Shown here: piece by piece, positions 34,518 through 42,572 of the stretch
Position numbering within the stretch: the stretch's first letter is position 1
Layout of the letters: each line of letters opens with the position of its first letter
Assembly (NCBI GenBank): GCA_002352545.1
Contig: DEIO01000015.1
Span: 124,001 to 188,000 of the forward strand
DNA: 64,000 nt
Direction: 5' to 3'
DNA from: Patescibacteria group bacterium UBA2772
GTDB taxonomy: Bacteria > Patescibacteriota > Minisyncoccia > Moranbacterales > DUUL01
Notes under the pieces: generated by a model
Told to the model about the DNA's origin: nothing
Seen by the model: only the letters and a program-made list of their open reading frames with translations
Database searches by the model: none
Translations under genes and position numbers: made by a program

Positions 34518-34533
34518 AATATGGAGGTGAGCT

Positions 34534-34806
34534 ATGGGTGAAATGATTATAGAGGCAATTAGTATTGCAAATGAGTGGTTAGGAAATGTTGAGAATACAA
34601 CCATTATAAATCTCACAACAGCTTTCGCAGTGATGGCGTTGGATTCTGAAGACGAAGAAATTCCCGAGATTCTTGGTAGTGCGATTTCTGCGCTTAAAAA
34701 ATTCCATTCTACGGATGCGGAAAAAGTTATTTCTCGTCTTGAAGAAGAGCTGAAAATGGGGTGGGCTGTTAAAGAGGGTCCTCAGAAACTTGTACTTTTA
34801 ATGTAA
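34534..34806 (+). CDS. Hypothetical protein with a perfect Shine-Dalgarno
   Basis: A 90-residue acidic, helical protein (IIEAISIANEWLGNVENTT ... EIPEILGSAISALKKF) with no recognised domain. GGAGGTGA ends 3 bases before the ATG, a full match to the anti-Shine-Dalgarno that is rare in this window. It stands alone, flanked by dus on one side and its own terminator on the other. It could be a small accessory protein acquired from elsewhere. Confidence 0.6.
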   Translation: MGEMIIEAISIANEWLGNVENTTIINLTTAFAVMALDSEDEEIPEILGSAISALKKFHSTDAEKVISRLEEELKMGWAVKEGPQKLVLLM

Positions 34807-34811
34807 GGAGA

Positions 34812-34849
34812 AAAAGGTGACCATGGAAATTTTCCCTGGGTCACCTTTT
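34812..34849. terminator. Bidirectional terminator between the small gene and cysS
   Basis: AAAAGGTGACC ... GGGTCACCTTTT forms a strong GC-containing stem between two converging genes. Confidence 0.85.
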
Positions 34850-34855
34850 AATTTG

Positions 34856-36292
34856 CTAATTTGCTGAAAGTGAGAAATCATCTTTATTGTCTTCGATTTC
34901 AAATCCACTTTCTTCAATTAAAACTCGTAATTCATCTGCTTTTTTGAAATCTTTATCTTTTCTTGCTGCTTGGCGTTTTTTTGCTAATTCTAGAACTTCA
35001 AATGGAATCTCAGTATTTTTTGTATTTATTTCTAGTCCAATGATTTTATTGAATTTATTCCATAAAGATAGAAGTTTTTCAATTTGAGCTTTGGATAATG
35101 ATTTTTTTGAAATCTTTTCATTGCTTCTTGAAATAAGTTCAAAAAGGAGCCCCAATGCCTTTGGAGTGTTTAAATCGTCATCCATAGCCTTGAAAAGCTC
35201 TTTTTGATAAGTATCTAAAGACAAGTCTGTATTTTCGGAAGATATGTTATTGTTTTCTTTGAGGTTGTTTAAAGTTTCTACAAAGCGAGAAATCTTCTGC
35301 AAATTCTTTTTCGCTTGTTTCATTCCTCTCCATGTGAAGTTCAAGCTTGAACGATAGTGAGAACTTATAACCAACATGCGAAACTCCATTGGGGTAAAAC
35401 CTTTTTTGATAACATCTTCAAGTATATAAAAATTTCCTTTCGACTTAGACATTTTTTGTGAGTCTACTAGCAGAAATCTATTATGAAACCAAAAATTTGC
35501 AAAAGGTTTTCCGGTACATCCCTCTGATTGAGCAATTTCATTTTCATGATGTGGAAATATATGATCTTCTCCTCCAGTATGAATATCTAGCGTTTCACCT
35601 AAGTATTCCATGCTCATAGCGCTACATTCTATATGCCAACCAGGATAACCTAAAGACCAAGGACTCTCCCATTTTAAAATGTGATTCTTTGGTGCCTTTA
35701 ACCAAAGTGCAAAATCATACGAATGTTTTTTGTCAGGATGTTTTTCAAGTCTGGCTCCATGTTTGAGATCTTCTATTTTCTTTTTTGAAAGTTTTCCATA
35801 TTCTGAAAACTTTTCTACATCATAGAAAACATTTCCATTTTTTTCGTATGCTAAGTTTTTTTGAAGTAAAATTTTTATAATTTCTATCATTTGCTGTACA
35901 TGGGCAGTGGCACGAGGATAATAACTTGCTTTTGTGATATTCAATTTTTTGATATCTTCAAAAAATCTTTCTGTGTAAAAGTTTGCAATTTCTTCAGAAG
36001 TTTTGTGTTCTTTTAATGCTGCTTTTAGTATTTTGTCTTCGCCTGAATCTGCTTGGTTCAAATCATCTTCTGTTAAATGTCCGACATCGGTTATATTTAC
36101 TATATGAAGGACTTCGTAACCACTTACAATAAGATGTCTTCTTAGGGTATCAGCATGAATATAGGCACAGAGATTTCCAATGTGTGCATAGTCATAAACT
36201 GTTGGTCCACAAGTGTACATTTTGACTTTTCCTTTTTGAATCGACTCAAATTTGGTTTTTTTGCCTGTTAATGTGTTGTGAAGTTTTAGCAT
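34856..36292 (-). CDS. cysS: Cysteinyl-tRNA synthetase
   Basis: Class I synthetase that charges tRNA-Cys. The N-terminal motif CGPTVYDYAHIGN includes the HIGH-type sequence and the first zinc Cys; further zinc ligands are C in IECSAM and the HHENE motif (HPHHENEIAQSEG). KMSKSKGNF is the second signature. DALR-like helical domain at the end. 478 residues, normal. It starts 4 bases after cysK stops, so both are under the T-box upstream. Confidence 0.95.
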   Translation of the reverse strand: MLKLHNTLTGKKTKFESIQKGKVKMYTCGPTVYDYAHIGNLCAYIHADTLRRHLIVSGYEVLHIVNITDVGHLTEDDLNQADSGEDKILKAALKEHKTSEEIANFYTERFFEDIKKLNITKASYYPRATAHVQQMIEIIKILLQKNLAYEKNGNVFYDVEKFSEYGKLSKKKIEDLKHGARLEKHPDKKHSYDFALWLKAPKNHILKWESPWSLGYPGWHIECSAMSMEYLGETLDIHTGGEDHIFPHHENEIAQSEGCTGKPFANFWFHNRFLLVDSQKMSKSKGNFYILEDVIKKGFTPMEFRMLVISSHYRSSLNFTWRGMKQAKKNLQKISRFVETLNNLKENNNISSENTDLSLDTYQKELFKAMDDDLNTPKALGLLFELISRSNEKISKKSLSKAQIEKLLSLWNKFNKIIGLEINTKNTEIPFEVLELAKKRQAARKDKDFKKADELRVLIEESGFEIEDNKDDFSLSAN

Positions 36293-36296
36293 GTGT

Positions 36297-37199
36297 TTAT
36301 TTTAAAAATTTGCTTAAATACTTTTCTCCTCTGTCTGGGAATATACATACAATCTGAGCTTTTTTTCGGTTAGATTGCTTTATTTTCTTTGCAATTTCCA
36401 ATGCTCCATGTAAAGAAGCAGCTGAAGATATTCCATAGAAGAGTCCTTCTTTTGTACACAATTTTTTGTGTATCTTGTAAACTTTTTCTTCGTTTTGAAT
36501 TTTGAATCCTTGGTCAATAAAGTTAAAATCTAGAATTGGTGGTACATATCCTTTGAGACTTCTTGGTCCTGGAATTGAGGAGTTTGGTCCAACTTCAACA
36601 CCAACAACCTGAATATCTTTATTGTATTTTTTCATTCTTTTTCCGATTCCCGTAATTGTTCCACCAGTACCCACTGTAGCGACTAGGTGAGTGATGTTGG
36701 GAAGTTGCTCAATAATTTCTTTGCCGGTATTTTCAAAATGAACTTGAACGCAGGTTTGATTTTCATATTGATTTGGCATAACCAAGGAAAGATCATTTTT
36801 TACCATCTCCTTTGCTTTTTTGATAGCACTATCACCGATCCATTCCTCTTTTTTGCAGAATTCTATTTCGGCTCCAAACATTTTCATAATAGCGACTCTT
36901 TCTGCAGTTGCATTATCTGGCAGCATTATTTTTACTTTGTAGCCCTTTTTTGTGCCTATCATTGCAAGTCCAATGCCTGTATTGCCTGAAGATGGTTCAA
37001 AGATTGTCTTAGTTTCATCTAAGAGATGTTTTTTTTCAAGATCTTTTATTAAAGCAAGGGCTACACGGTCTTTAATTGAACCACCGATATTTTCTCCTTC
37101 TAGTTTAGCATATATATTATAGTGCTCACTACAAAAAGAGTCCAACTTGATAAGTGGTGTATTTCCGATTAATTTTGTGAGAATGGTTGGCTTTTCCAT
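36297..37199 (-). CDS. cysK: Cysteine synthase (PLP-dependent)
   Basis: Beta-replacement enzyme that makes cysteine from O-acetylserine (or O-phosphoserine) and sulfide. Fold type II PLP enzyme: Lys in GGSIKDRVALA binds PLP, EPSSGNTGIGLAM is the substrate loop, and GTGGTITGIGKRMK is the phosphate-binding loop. 300 residues, typical of CysK/CysM. First gene of a cysK-cysS operon preceded by a T-box leader, which ties cysteine making and tRNA charging to the charging level of tRNA-Cys. No serine acetyltransferase is nearby, so the substrate may be imported. Confidence 0.92.
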   Translation of the reverse strand: MEKPTILTKLIGNTPLIKLDSFCSEHYNIYAKLEGENIGGSIKDRVALALIKDLEKKHLLDETKTIFEPSSGNTGIGLAMIGTKKGYKVKIMLPDNATAERVAIMKMFGAEIEFCKKEEWIGDSAIKKAKEMVKNDLSLVMPNQYENQTCVQVHFENTGKEIIEQLPNITHLVATVGTGGTITGIGKRMKKYNKDIQVVGVEVGPNSSIPGPRSLKGYVPPILDFNFIDQGFKIQNEEKVYKIHKKLCTKEGLFYGISSAASLHGALEIAKKIKQSNRKKAQIVCIFPDRGEKYLSKFLK

Positions 37200-37234
37200 A
37201 GTGTTTTAGCAGTGTTATTTTTTATTGTGAAATC

Positions 37235-37510
37235 AAAAAAACTTCTCGTCCTTTCTGAAATATATTTTTCAGAAAAGGGCGAGAGGTTTCGTGGTTCCAC
37301 CTTTTTTTATTTTCTTTTTGTTTATCCACCTCTTTTGGTTATGTAGAAATGGTATGAAAAGAAAATCTTAATTTTATTTTTACGGATATATTCCGGTAAG
37401 ATTTGTCAACGATGGTATATCGAGATTTTATCATCTTACAGCTAGTCTATATTAGACAAACAAGGCGCACGCTTCCTTGTTGCAACTTTTGTTTCAAGAA
37501 AAGAACCATT
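37235..37510 (-). promoter_or_regulatory. T-box riboswitch of the cysK-cysS operon, probably tRNA-Cys sensing
   Basis: On the minus strand the leader contains the T-box sequence GGTGGAACCACG (around 37290-37303), followed by a long terminator stem (37242-37286) with a T7 tail (37235-37241). The T-box bases TGGA would pair with a tRNA 3' end of UCCA, and tRNA-Cys has U at the discriminator. Upstream, a stem region of about 100 bases begins at the predicted transcription start and may close by ATGGT/ACCAT. A TGC triplet lies at about 37481, but I could not fix the specifier loop with confidence. Confidence 0.8.
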
Positions 37511-37512
37511 TA

Positions 37513-37541
37513 ATCATAGGACTTTTAAAAAGATATGTCAA
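37513..37541 (-). promoter_or_regulatory. Promoter of the T-box leader and cysK-cysS
   Basis: TTGACA (37536-37541), 17 bp, TATGAT (37513-37518) on the minus strand: near consensus. The predicted start, about 37506-37508, is the beginning of the T-box leader. Confidence 0.75.
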
Positions 37542-37582
37542 AAAGTATCAACAATAAGTTTTTTCGTGGAGGCTTTTTGAGT

Positions 37583-37611
37583 TTGTTTCGAAGATGAATA
37601 TGTGGTATAAT
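37583..37611 (+). promoter_or_regulatory. Promoter of the PhnD-like/kinase/receiver operon
   Basis: TTGTTT (37583-37588), 17 bp, TATAAT (37606-37611) with TGTGG before the -10. It lies about 50 bases before the first start codon. Confidence 0.65.
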
Positions 37612-37659
37612 CTAAATGAAATATTTTATAAAATTGTAAAATAAAAATAAAATAAAATA

Positions 37660-38877
37660 ATGTTAAATCAAAATAAAAATAGCGATGTTGAATTAGGATC
37701 CAATATCGTTGGTGATGCTGATTTTTCTCAAAAAAATCAAGCTCCGCTAACACTGAAAACAATTTCGAAGTCTTTAAATCCACAAACACCAAAAAATGGT
37801 CCAGGAATTAAGATGTCACAAGAATTCCCAGATGAAAAGCACACCCTTTCTACTAATTTGAATCCTAAGGTAGAAGAAGGAGATAAGGTAACATTGTCAA
37901 AGTTTTCTAAAATGCTAAATGTGACTAGTATTGTTTTGGGGCTGACTAGCATTTGTGTTTTTGCCGCTGTATCTTGGATGTTTTCTCAGTCTGCGAAGGT
38001 TATAGCTGATCCGCAACAAAGTAGTCCAGTGACAGGACAAATATCAACAGAAGAAAACATTCATTATCTTGGAATACTACCACTTAGGAGTCCTTCTGAA
38101 ATGATGGAACGTTTTTCTGGAGTTGAAAAATATCTAAGAGAAGAGACTGGATTGAATATAAAATTGAAATTATATCCAACTTCAGGTCCAGTGGGTGGGT
38201 ACACACAAGTTGTACGTGATATTTCAGAAGGAAAGATTAGTTTTGCTTATCTAGCTTCTGTTACAACTGTTCAAGCTCAGGGAAATAATTCAGCAGTTGT
38301 TCCTTTTGTTTGTGCTCAAAAAGCAGGATCATCTACATATAAAGGAGATTTAGTAGTAAGAGCAAATTCTTCTTTTCAAAGAATTGAAGAATTGGAAGGG
38401 AAAAAAGTTTCAGGAACTAGTATGTCTTCAACTTCTGGTGGTCTTATGCCAGTAGCTATGTTAAAAAACAGCACAGTAAAATTTGATGGTGGACTTATGT
38501 ATCTTGGTTCTCATGATAAAGCTGCAGAAGCAGTTATTGCTGGAACAATTGATGCTTGCTTTATAAATGAAGCTACTTTCAATAAATACAACAAGGATAG
38601 AAAGAAACTCCGTTCAATTTGGAGACACGATCCAGTTCCAGAATTTCCTTTTAATGTAAATATGGACAAGGTTTCACCAGATGAACTTGCTAAAGTCAAA
38701 GCTGCGCTTTTAAAAATGCACAAATCTAATCTAGCAGGTGTACAGTCTATTAATGAAAAATATGAGAAATGGGTCGCAATTGAGTGGGAGGATTACCTAG
38801 GAGTTAAAAAGGCAGTCGATGAAGTTTATGGTGAAGTTTTCTATGATCTTGATAATTTCGGAAAAGATCAAAAATAA
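37660..38877 (+). CDS. Membrane-anchored PhnD-like periplasmic binding protein
   Basis: A 405-residue protein with a polar cytoplasmic N-terminus of about 85 residues, one membrane helix (87-109) and an extracellular substrate-binding domain (130-395) of the PhnD/phosphonate-binding type (IHYLGILPLRSPSEMMERF, GGYTQVVRDISEGKISFAYL, GSHDKAAEAVIAGTIDACF). There is no lipobox and no ABC transporter nearby; instead it is followed 2 bases later by a sensor kinase. I infer that it is a ligand-sensing subunit that signals through the kinase. The ligand may be a phosphonate or phosphate-like compound, but this is not certain. Confidence 0.8.
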   Translation: MLNQNKNSDVELGSNIVGDADFSQKNQAPLTLKTISKSLNPQTPKNGPGIKMSQEFPDEKHTLSTNLNPKVEEGDKVTLSKFSKMLNVTSIVLGLTSICVFAAVSWMFSQSAKVIADPQQSSPVTGQISTEENIHYLGILPLRSPSEMMERFSGVEKYLREETGLNIKLKLYPTSGPVGGYTQVVRDISEGKISFAYLASVTTVQAQGNNSAVVPFVCAQKAGSSTYKGDLVVRANSSFQRIEELEGKKVSGTSMSSTSGGLMPVAMLKNSTVKFDGGLMYLGSHDKAAEAVIAGTIDACFINEATFNKYNKDRKKLRSIWRHDPVPEFPFNVNMDKVSPDELAKVKAALLKMHKSNLAGVQSINEKYEKWVAIEWEDYLGVKKAVDEVYGEVFYDLDNFGKDQK

Positions 38878-38879
38878 AA

Positions 38880-40751
38880 ATGCAAAAAAATAAAAAAAGT
38901 AATTTTCTAAAATTTGTTAAGAGCTGTACCAAAAAAGTCCATCACAAAAAAATTCGCTTTAAACTTTTTTTGTCTGTTGCTGCAGTGGTTTTGTTGTTTC
39001 TTACTATCTCTACGTATCATTCATTGAGTCACACAGGCGCACTTATTTTAGGTACAATTGAGAAACATGGTGAATCTGTTGCGATGATTATTGCTAATTC
39101 AAGTATCGAAAAAGTTTTATCTTGGGATTATCCAGCCTTACAATTAGAAATTGATTCAGTGGGTGTTGCTGATGAAGATATTATTAAAATTTCTGTTTTT
39201 CACGATTCAAAACAAGTTGCTAAATATGAGTGTGTTCAATGTGTAGCCACGGAAGATGCGATAGAGAAGACTGCTCAAATTCAAGTTACAATTTCTGATG
39301 AAGTTCGTAATTTGGGTGAAGTCAAGATTTTTATGTCAAAGCAAAGATATTATCAATTCCAAAGTTCAGAAATACAAAGATTAATGTATTATGGGTTGTT
39401 TTTGCTTATAGGTGATACAATTGTTTCATATGCAACGGTTGCAGGACTTTTACTTGTTCCAATCAAAAAAATCTCTCAAGGTGCGGAGATTATTGGTAAA
39501 GGAAATTTAGATTATCGTATAAACTTAGACAATGATGATGAAATAGGAGCATTGGCGGATACAATAAATTCTATGACACAAAATCTGCAAAGATCAAGAG
39601 AAGTTTTGGATGAGGTTAAGAACAAAACTTCGGCAATTGTTGCCAACCTGCTGGATCCAATAATCGTGGTGAAAGATCAACGGGTTATTCTTTTTAATCC
39701 TGCAGCTGAAGAAACTTTCCACTTAACGAAAGATGATCTAGGAAAGAAACTAATCCACTCGGGAAATCCTGATTGTTTAGGTGATAGACTTTGCTTATGT
39801 GATTTTAGGGAGATTATAAAACCGGATTATCTTTCAAAAGTTTTAAGATTTGATAAGGAAGAGTTTCCTGTTGTGGAGGAAATTACATTAAACTTTGATA
39901 ATAAAAAAGGTGAAATGGCTGATGATCAAAGAGTCATTTATAAAGTTTTGACTTCATCAGTACGAGATGAACAAGGTAGATATTATGGTCATATGAAAGT
40001 TTTTCACGACTTAACAAGAGAACGAAGAGTGGATAATTTGAAATCAAAGTTCATAACAATTGCAGCACATCAATTAAGGACGCCTCTTTCTGGGATCAAA
40101 TGGTCTTTGAACATGATAAAAAACGGAGAAATGGGCGAAATAAATCCAGAAGTAAAAAGTTATCTCGAAGAGACTTCTAAGGCTAATGAAAGAATGATAA
40201 ACTTAGTTGATAATCTTTTGGATGTTGCTCATATTGAAGAGGGTCATTTACTACAAGAGAGGGAGCTTATGTCAGTTCAAGATTTGATGAAAGATATTAT
40301 TAGCGCTTTAAAAGTAAAATCTCAAACAAGCAAAGTTGATGTTAAATTGGAGATCTCAAATGTTGGTGTTTCAAAGATAGTGGCTGATCAGGGAAAGATT
40401 AAGCTAGCTATACAAAATATTGTTGATAACGCTATTAAGTATTCAAAACCAGGAAAAAATGTTACAATAGAATTATCACCAGTGTGGGAAGGTGAGAAAG
40501 AATTTGCTGAAATCAAAATTAAAGATGCTGGAATTGGTATTTCCAAAGAAGATCAAAAAAAGATATTCTCGAAATTCTTTAGGTCTGATAATGCAGTTAA
40601 GGCTGTTCCTGAAGGGTCTGGCTTTGGTTTATTTATAGCAAAGAACGTAATTACTGCCCATCAGGGAAAAGTTTGGTTTGAAAGTGAATTAGGCAAAGGA
40701 ACAACATTCTTTGTTAGAATACCCGTCGCTGAGTCAGGACAGAGTGCATGA
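38880..40751 (+). CDS. Sensor histidine kinase (HAMP-PAS-HisKA-HATPase)
   Basis: A 623-residue membrane kinase: membrane helices at about 28-47 and 168-192 enclosing an extracellular domain with a CxxC pair (C118, C121); HAMP about 190-240; PAS about 245-375 with three clustered cysteines (C299, C305, C307); HisKA with phospho-acceptor H397 in AAHQLRTPLSGIKW; HATPase with N-box NIVDNAIKYSKPG, DAGIGISKEDQ and GSGFGLFIAKNV. It sits between the PhnD-like protein and a receiver protein, so the three form one pathway. The cysteine cluster could hold a metal, cluster or redox switch. Confidence 0.93.
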   Translation: MQKNKKSNFLKFVKSCTKKVHHKKIRFKLFLSVAAVVLLFLTISTYHSLSHTGALILGTIEKHGESVAMIIANSSIEKVLSWDYPALQLEIDSVGVADEDIIKISVFHDSKQVAKYECVQCVATEDAIEKTAQIQVTISDEVRNLGEVKIFMSKQRYYQFQSSEIQRLMYYGLFLLIGDTIVSYATVAGLLLVPIKKISQGAEIIGKGNLDYRINLDNDDEIGALADTINSMTQNLQRSREVLDEVKNKTSAIVANLLDPIIVVKDQRVILFNPAAEETFHLTKDDLGKKLIHSGNPDCLGDRLCLCDFREIIKPDYLSKVLRFDKEEFPVVEEITLNFDNKKGEMADDQRVIYKVLTSSVRDEQGRYYGHMKVFHDLTRERRVDNLKSKFITIAAHQLRTPLSGIKWSLNMIKNGEMGEINPEVKSYLEETSKANERMINLVDNLLDVAHIEEGHLLQERELMSVQDLMKDIISALKVKSQTSKVDVKLEISNVGVSKIVADQGKIKLAIQNIVDNAIKYSKPGKNVTIELSPVWEGEKEFAEIKIKDAGIGISKEDQKKIFSKFFRSDNAVKAVPEGSGFGLFIAKNVITAHQGKVWFESELGKGTTFFVRIPVAESGQSA

Positions 40752-40783
40752 TAAGAGGAGTATAAATAAATTAATCAAAAAGC

Positions 40784-41170
40784 ATGGATAAAAAAAGAAT
40801 ATTGTTGGTCGAAGACGATAATTTTCTGAGGGAACTATTTTTGAAAAAGTTGCAACAGTTTGATTTTGAAATTGAAGGCGCTATCAATGGAAGAGAAGGC
40901 GTTGAAAAGGTAACAAGTTTTAAACCAGATATTGTTGTTTTGGATATGATTATGCCAGAGATGAATGGAATAGATGCTATAAAGGAAATTAGAAATTTGG
41001 ATGATAAAGTAATGGCTGAAGTTCCAATTTTAGTTGTTTCAAATCTTGGACAAGAAGAGGAAATAGCAAGAGCTCTTAGATTCGGAGCCAATGATTATTT
41101 GATAAAAGCACATTTTGACACTGATGAAATTGTAAAACGTATAGAAGAACAATTGAGTGGAGGATTCTAA
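40784..41170 (+). CDS. Single-domain response regulator (receiver only)
   Basis: A CheY-like receiver of 128 residues: acidic pocket E10, D11, D12, phospho-acceptor D54 in VVLDMIMPEMNG, conserved Ser in ILVVSNLG (in place of Thr/Ser) and Lys in YLIKAHF. There is no output domain, so it would act by protein contacts or pass the phosphate on. It follows the sensor kinase by 32 bases and ends at a strong terminator, and is the likely partner of that kinase. Confidence 0.93.
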   Translation: MDKKRILLVEDDNFLRELFLKKLQQFDFEIEGAINGREGVEKVTSFKPDIVVLDMIMPEMNGIDAIKEIRNLDDKVMAEVPILVVSNLGQEEEIARALRFGANDYLIKAHFDTDEIVKRIEEQLSGGF

Positions 41171-41182
41171 TATGACTATTTA

Positions 41183-41237
41183 AAACAAACTATATATTAA
41201 AAATACCCGATGGGTGTTTTTAATATATAGTTTGTTT
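41183..41237. terminator. Bidirectional terminator, long stem
   Basis: AAACAAACTATATATTAAAAA ... ACCC-GAT-GGGT ... TTTTTAATATATAGTTTGTTT: about 25-bp arms with a single mismatch, between converging genes. Confidence 0.85.
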
Positions 41238-41251
41238 GTAAGTGGTTTACT

Positions 41252-42169
41252 CTAGAGCCATTTTTTTTGTTTAAAGAAAACCAATAAAACGCTACTTGTA
41301 AGAATCATAAATCCTAGAACTAACCAAAATGTAGCCTTGTCTGTTGCAGCATCAAAGGAACTAAATGGTGTCATTCCAAAAATCCCAACCGTAACAGATA
41401 GTGTGAAAGTAATCAGAGAAACAGCTGTTAAAAAACGCATAGCCTCATTGATTTTATAAGATACAAGTGCATTGTTTGTTTCTTCAAGAGACTCGATAAC
41501 CTCCTTTGTATTTTCTAGGGCATTCCATACCCTAATATTAATTCCAATAAGTTCTTGATAATACTTGTTTAAATTATCCTCGAGTAACCTGTAATGTTTC
41601 TGCACTAAAGATTCTAAGATACTTCTTTGCGGTTTAAGAGTTCTTCTGAAAGCCAAGATATCTCTTTTTACAATAGATGTTTCATATACCATTTCCCTTT
41701 CATTTCCATTGAAGACTTGTTTTTCAATTTCATTTAATTGTTCATTTATATGGTCTATCTTAGGGAAACAAGAGTTTAATAACTTTTCTAGTATAAAATA
41801 AAGTAAGAATCCAATTGTCTGAGACATTGCTTGATTCTTTGTTACCTCATTTTTATTAAATTCTCTTATAATAGCTTTAAGTGGTAGATTTTCTCCAACG
41901 TGAGCTGTAAAAAGATGATCCCGAGTAATTACTATATCAAGTTCACCTGGAGTGGTTACTCTTTTGTCTTTGTCAAAAAGAGGGATATGTAGTACAACAT
42001 AAAGACAATTATCAAATTCTTCTGCCCGTGGTCTTTGAGAAGGGGAGGTAAACTCATCTAGAACAAGGTGATCTAGGTTGAAATTGTCTTTTATATATAA
42101 AATATCCTTGGAGGTGGGATTTTGGATGTCGATCCAAGTTAAGTTACCTCCTGCGATTTTGTTCATCAT
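41252..42169 (-). CDS. CorA-like divalent-cation transporter with altered signature
   Basis: A 305-residue CorA-family channel: a large cytoplasmic domain, a long stalk helix (SIVKRDILAFRRTLKPQRSI) and two C-terminal membrane helices. The pore signature that normally reads GMN is GMT here (G265-M266-T267, IFGMTPFSSF). The Asn is needed for ion selectivity in characterised CorA proteins, so ion preference may differ or the protein may have another role. It starts at ATG 42169 with an AT-rich leader, divergent from yidD. Confidence 0.85.
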   Translation of the reverse strand: MMNKIAGGNLTWIDIQNPTSKDILYIKDNFNLDHLVLDEFTSPSQRPRAEEFDNCLYVVLHIPLFDKDKRVTTPGELDIVITRDHLFTAHVGENLPLKAIIREFNKNEVTKNQAMSQTIGFLLYFILEKLLNSCFPKIDHINEQLNEIEKQVFNGNEREMVYETSIVKRDILAFRRTLKPQRSILESLVQKHYRLLEDNLNKYYQELIGINIRVWNALENTKEVIESLEETNNALVSYKINEAMRFLTAVSLITFTLSVTVGIFGMTPFSSFDAATDKATFWLVLGFMILTSSVLLVFFKQKKWL

Positions 42170-42277
42170 TAATTTTTTATTTTATATATTACTTATTTAA
42201 TTCATTCTAGCAAAAAAGTTTGTTATCTCAAAGTTTTTTCTTTAAGATGAAGATAATTTTAAGAATTATGAAATTTA

Positions 42278-42529
42278 ATGAAGAATATTTTTATAGGTTT
42301 AATAAAATTTTATCAAAAGACTTTTTCTAGAGATACAGGTCTTTTGTCGTATTTTTTTAGTGAGAGAACATGCAGATTTTATCCTACCTGTTCGCAGTAC
42401 ACACTTGAGGCGATAGAAAGATTCGGTGTCGTGAAAGGTTCTTATCTTGGATTTAGAAGGGTTGTAAAATGTCACCCATGGAATGAAGGAGGGATTGACG
42501 AGGTGCCTGAAAAATGTGAAAATAAATAG
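42278..42529 (+). CDS. yidD: Membrane protein insertion efficiency factor YidD
   Basis: A 83-residue YidD-family protein with the three-cysteine core [19 protein letters not shown] and [15 protein letters not shown]. It assists YidC-mediated insertion of membrane proteins. Its usual neighbours (rpmH, rnpA, yidC) are not here. An N-terminal amphipathic segment ([12 protein letters not shown]) is typical of the family. It is followed 44 bases later by the rsh gene. Confidence 0.94.
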   Translation: MKNIFIGLIKFYQKTFSRDTGLLSYFFSERTCRFYPTCSQYTLEAIERFGVVKGSYLGFRRVVKCHPWNEGGIDEVPEKCENK

Positions 42530-42572
42530 CATCAAGACGAATGGTGTATTTTAATAAATAAGTCGTATCTAA

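Noticed and set aside
33711..34530. Open frames on the + strand opposite dus
   Set aside because: They are antisense shadows of a well-conserved protein on the minus strand, with no coding character of their own.
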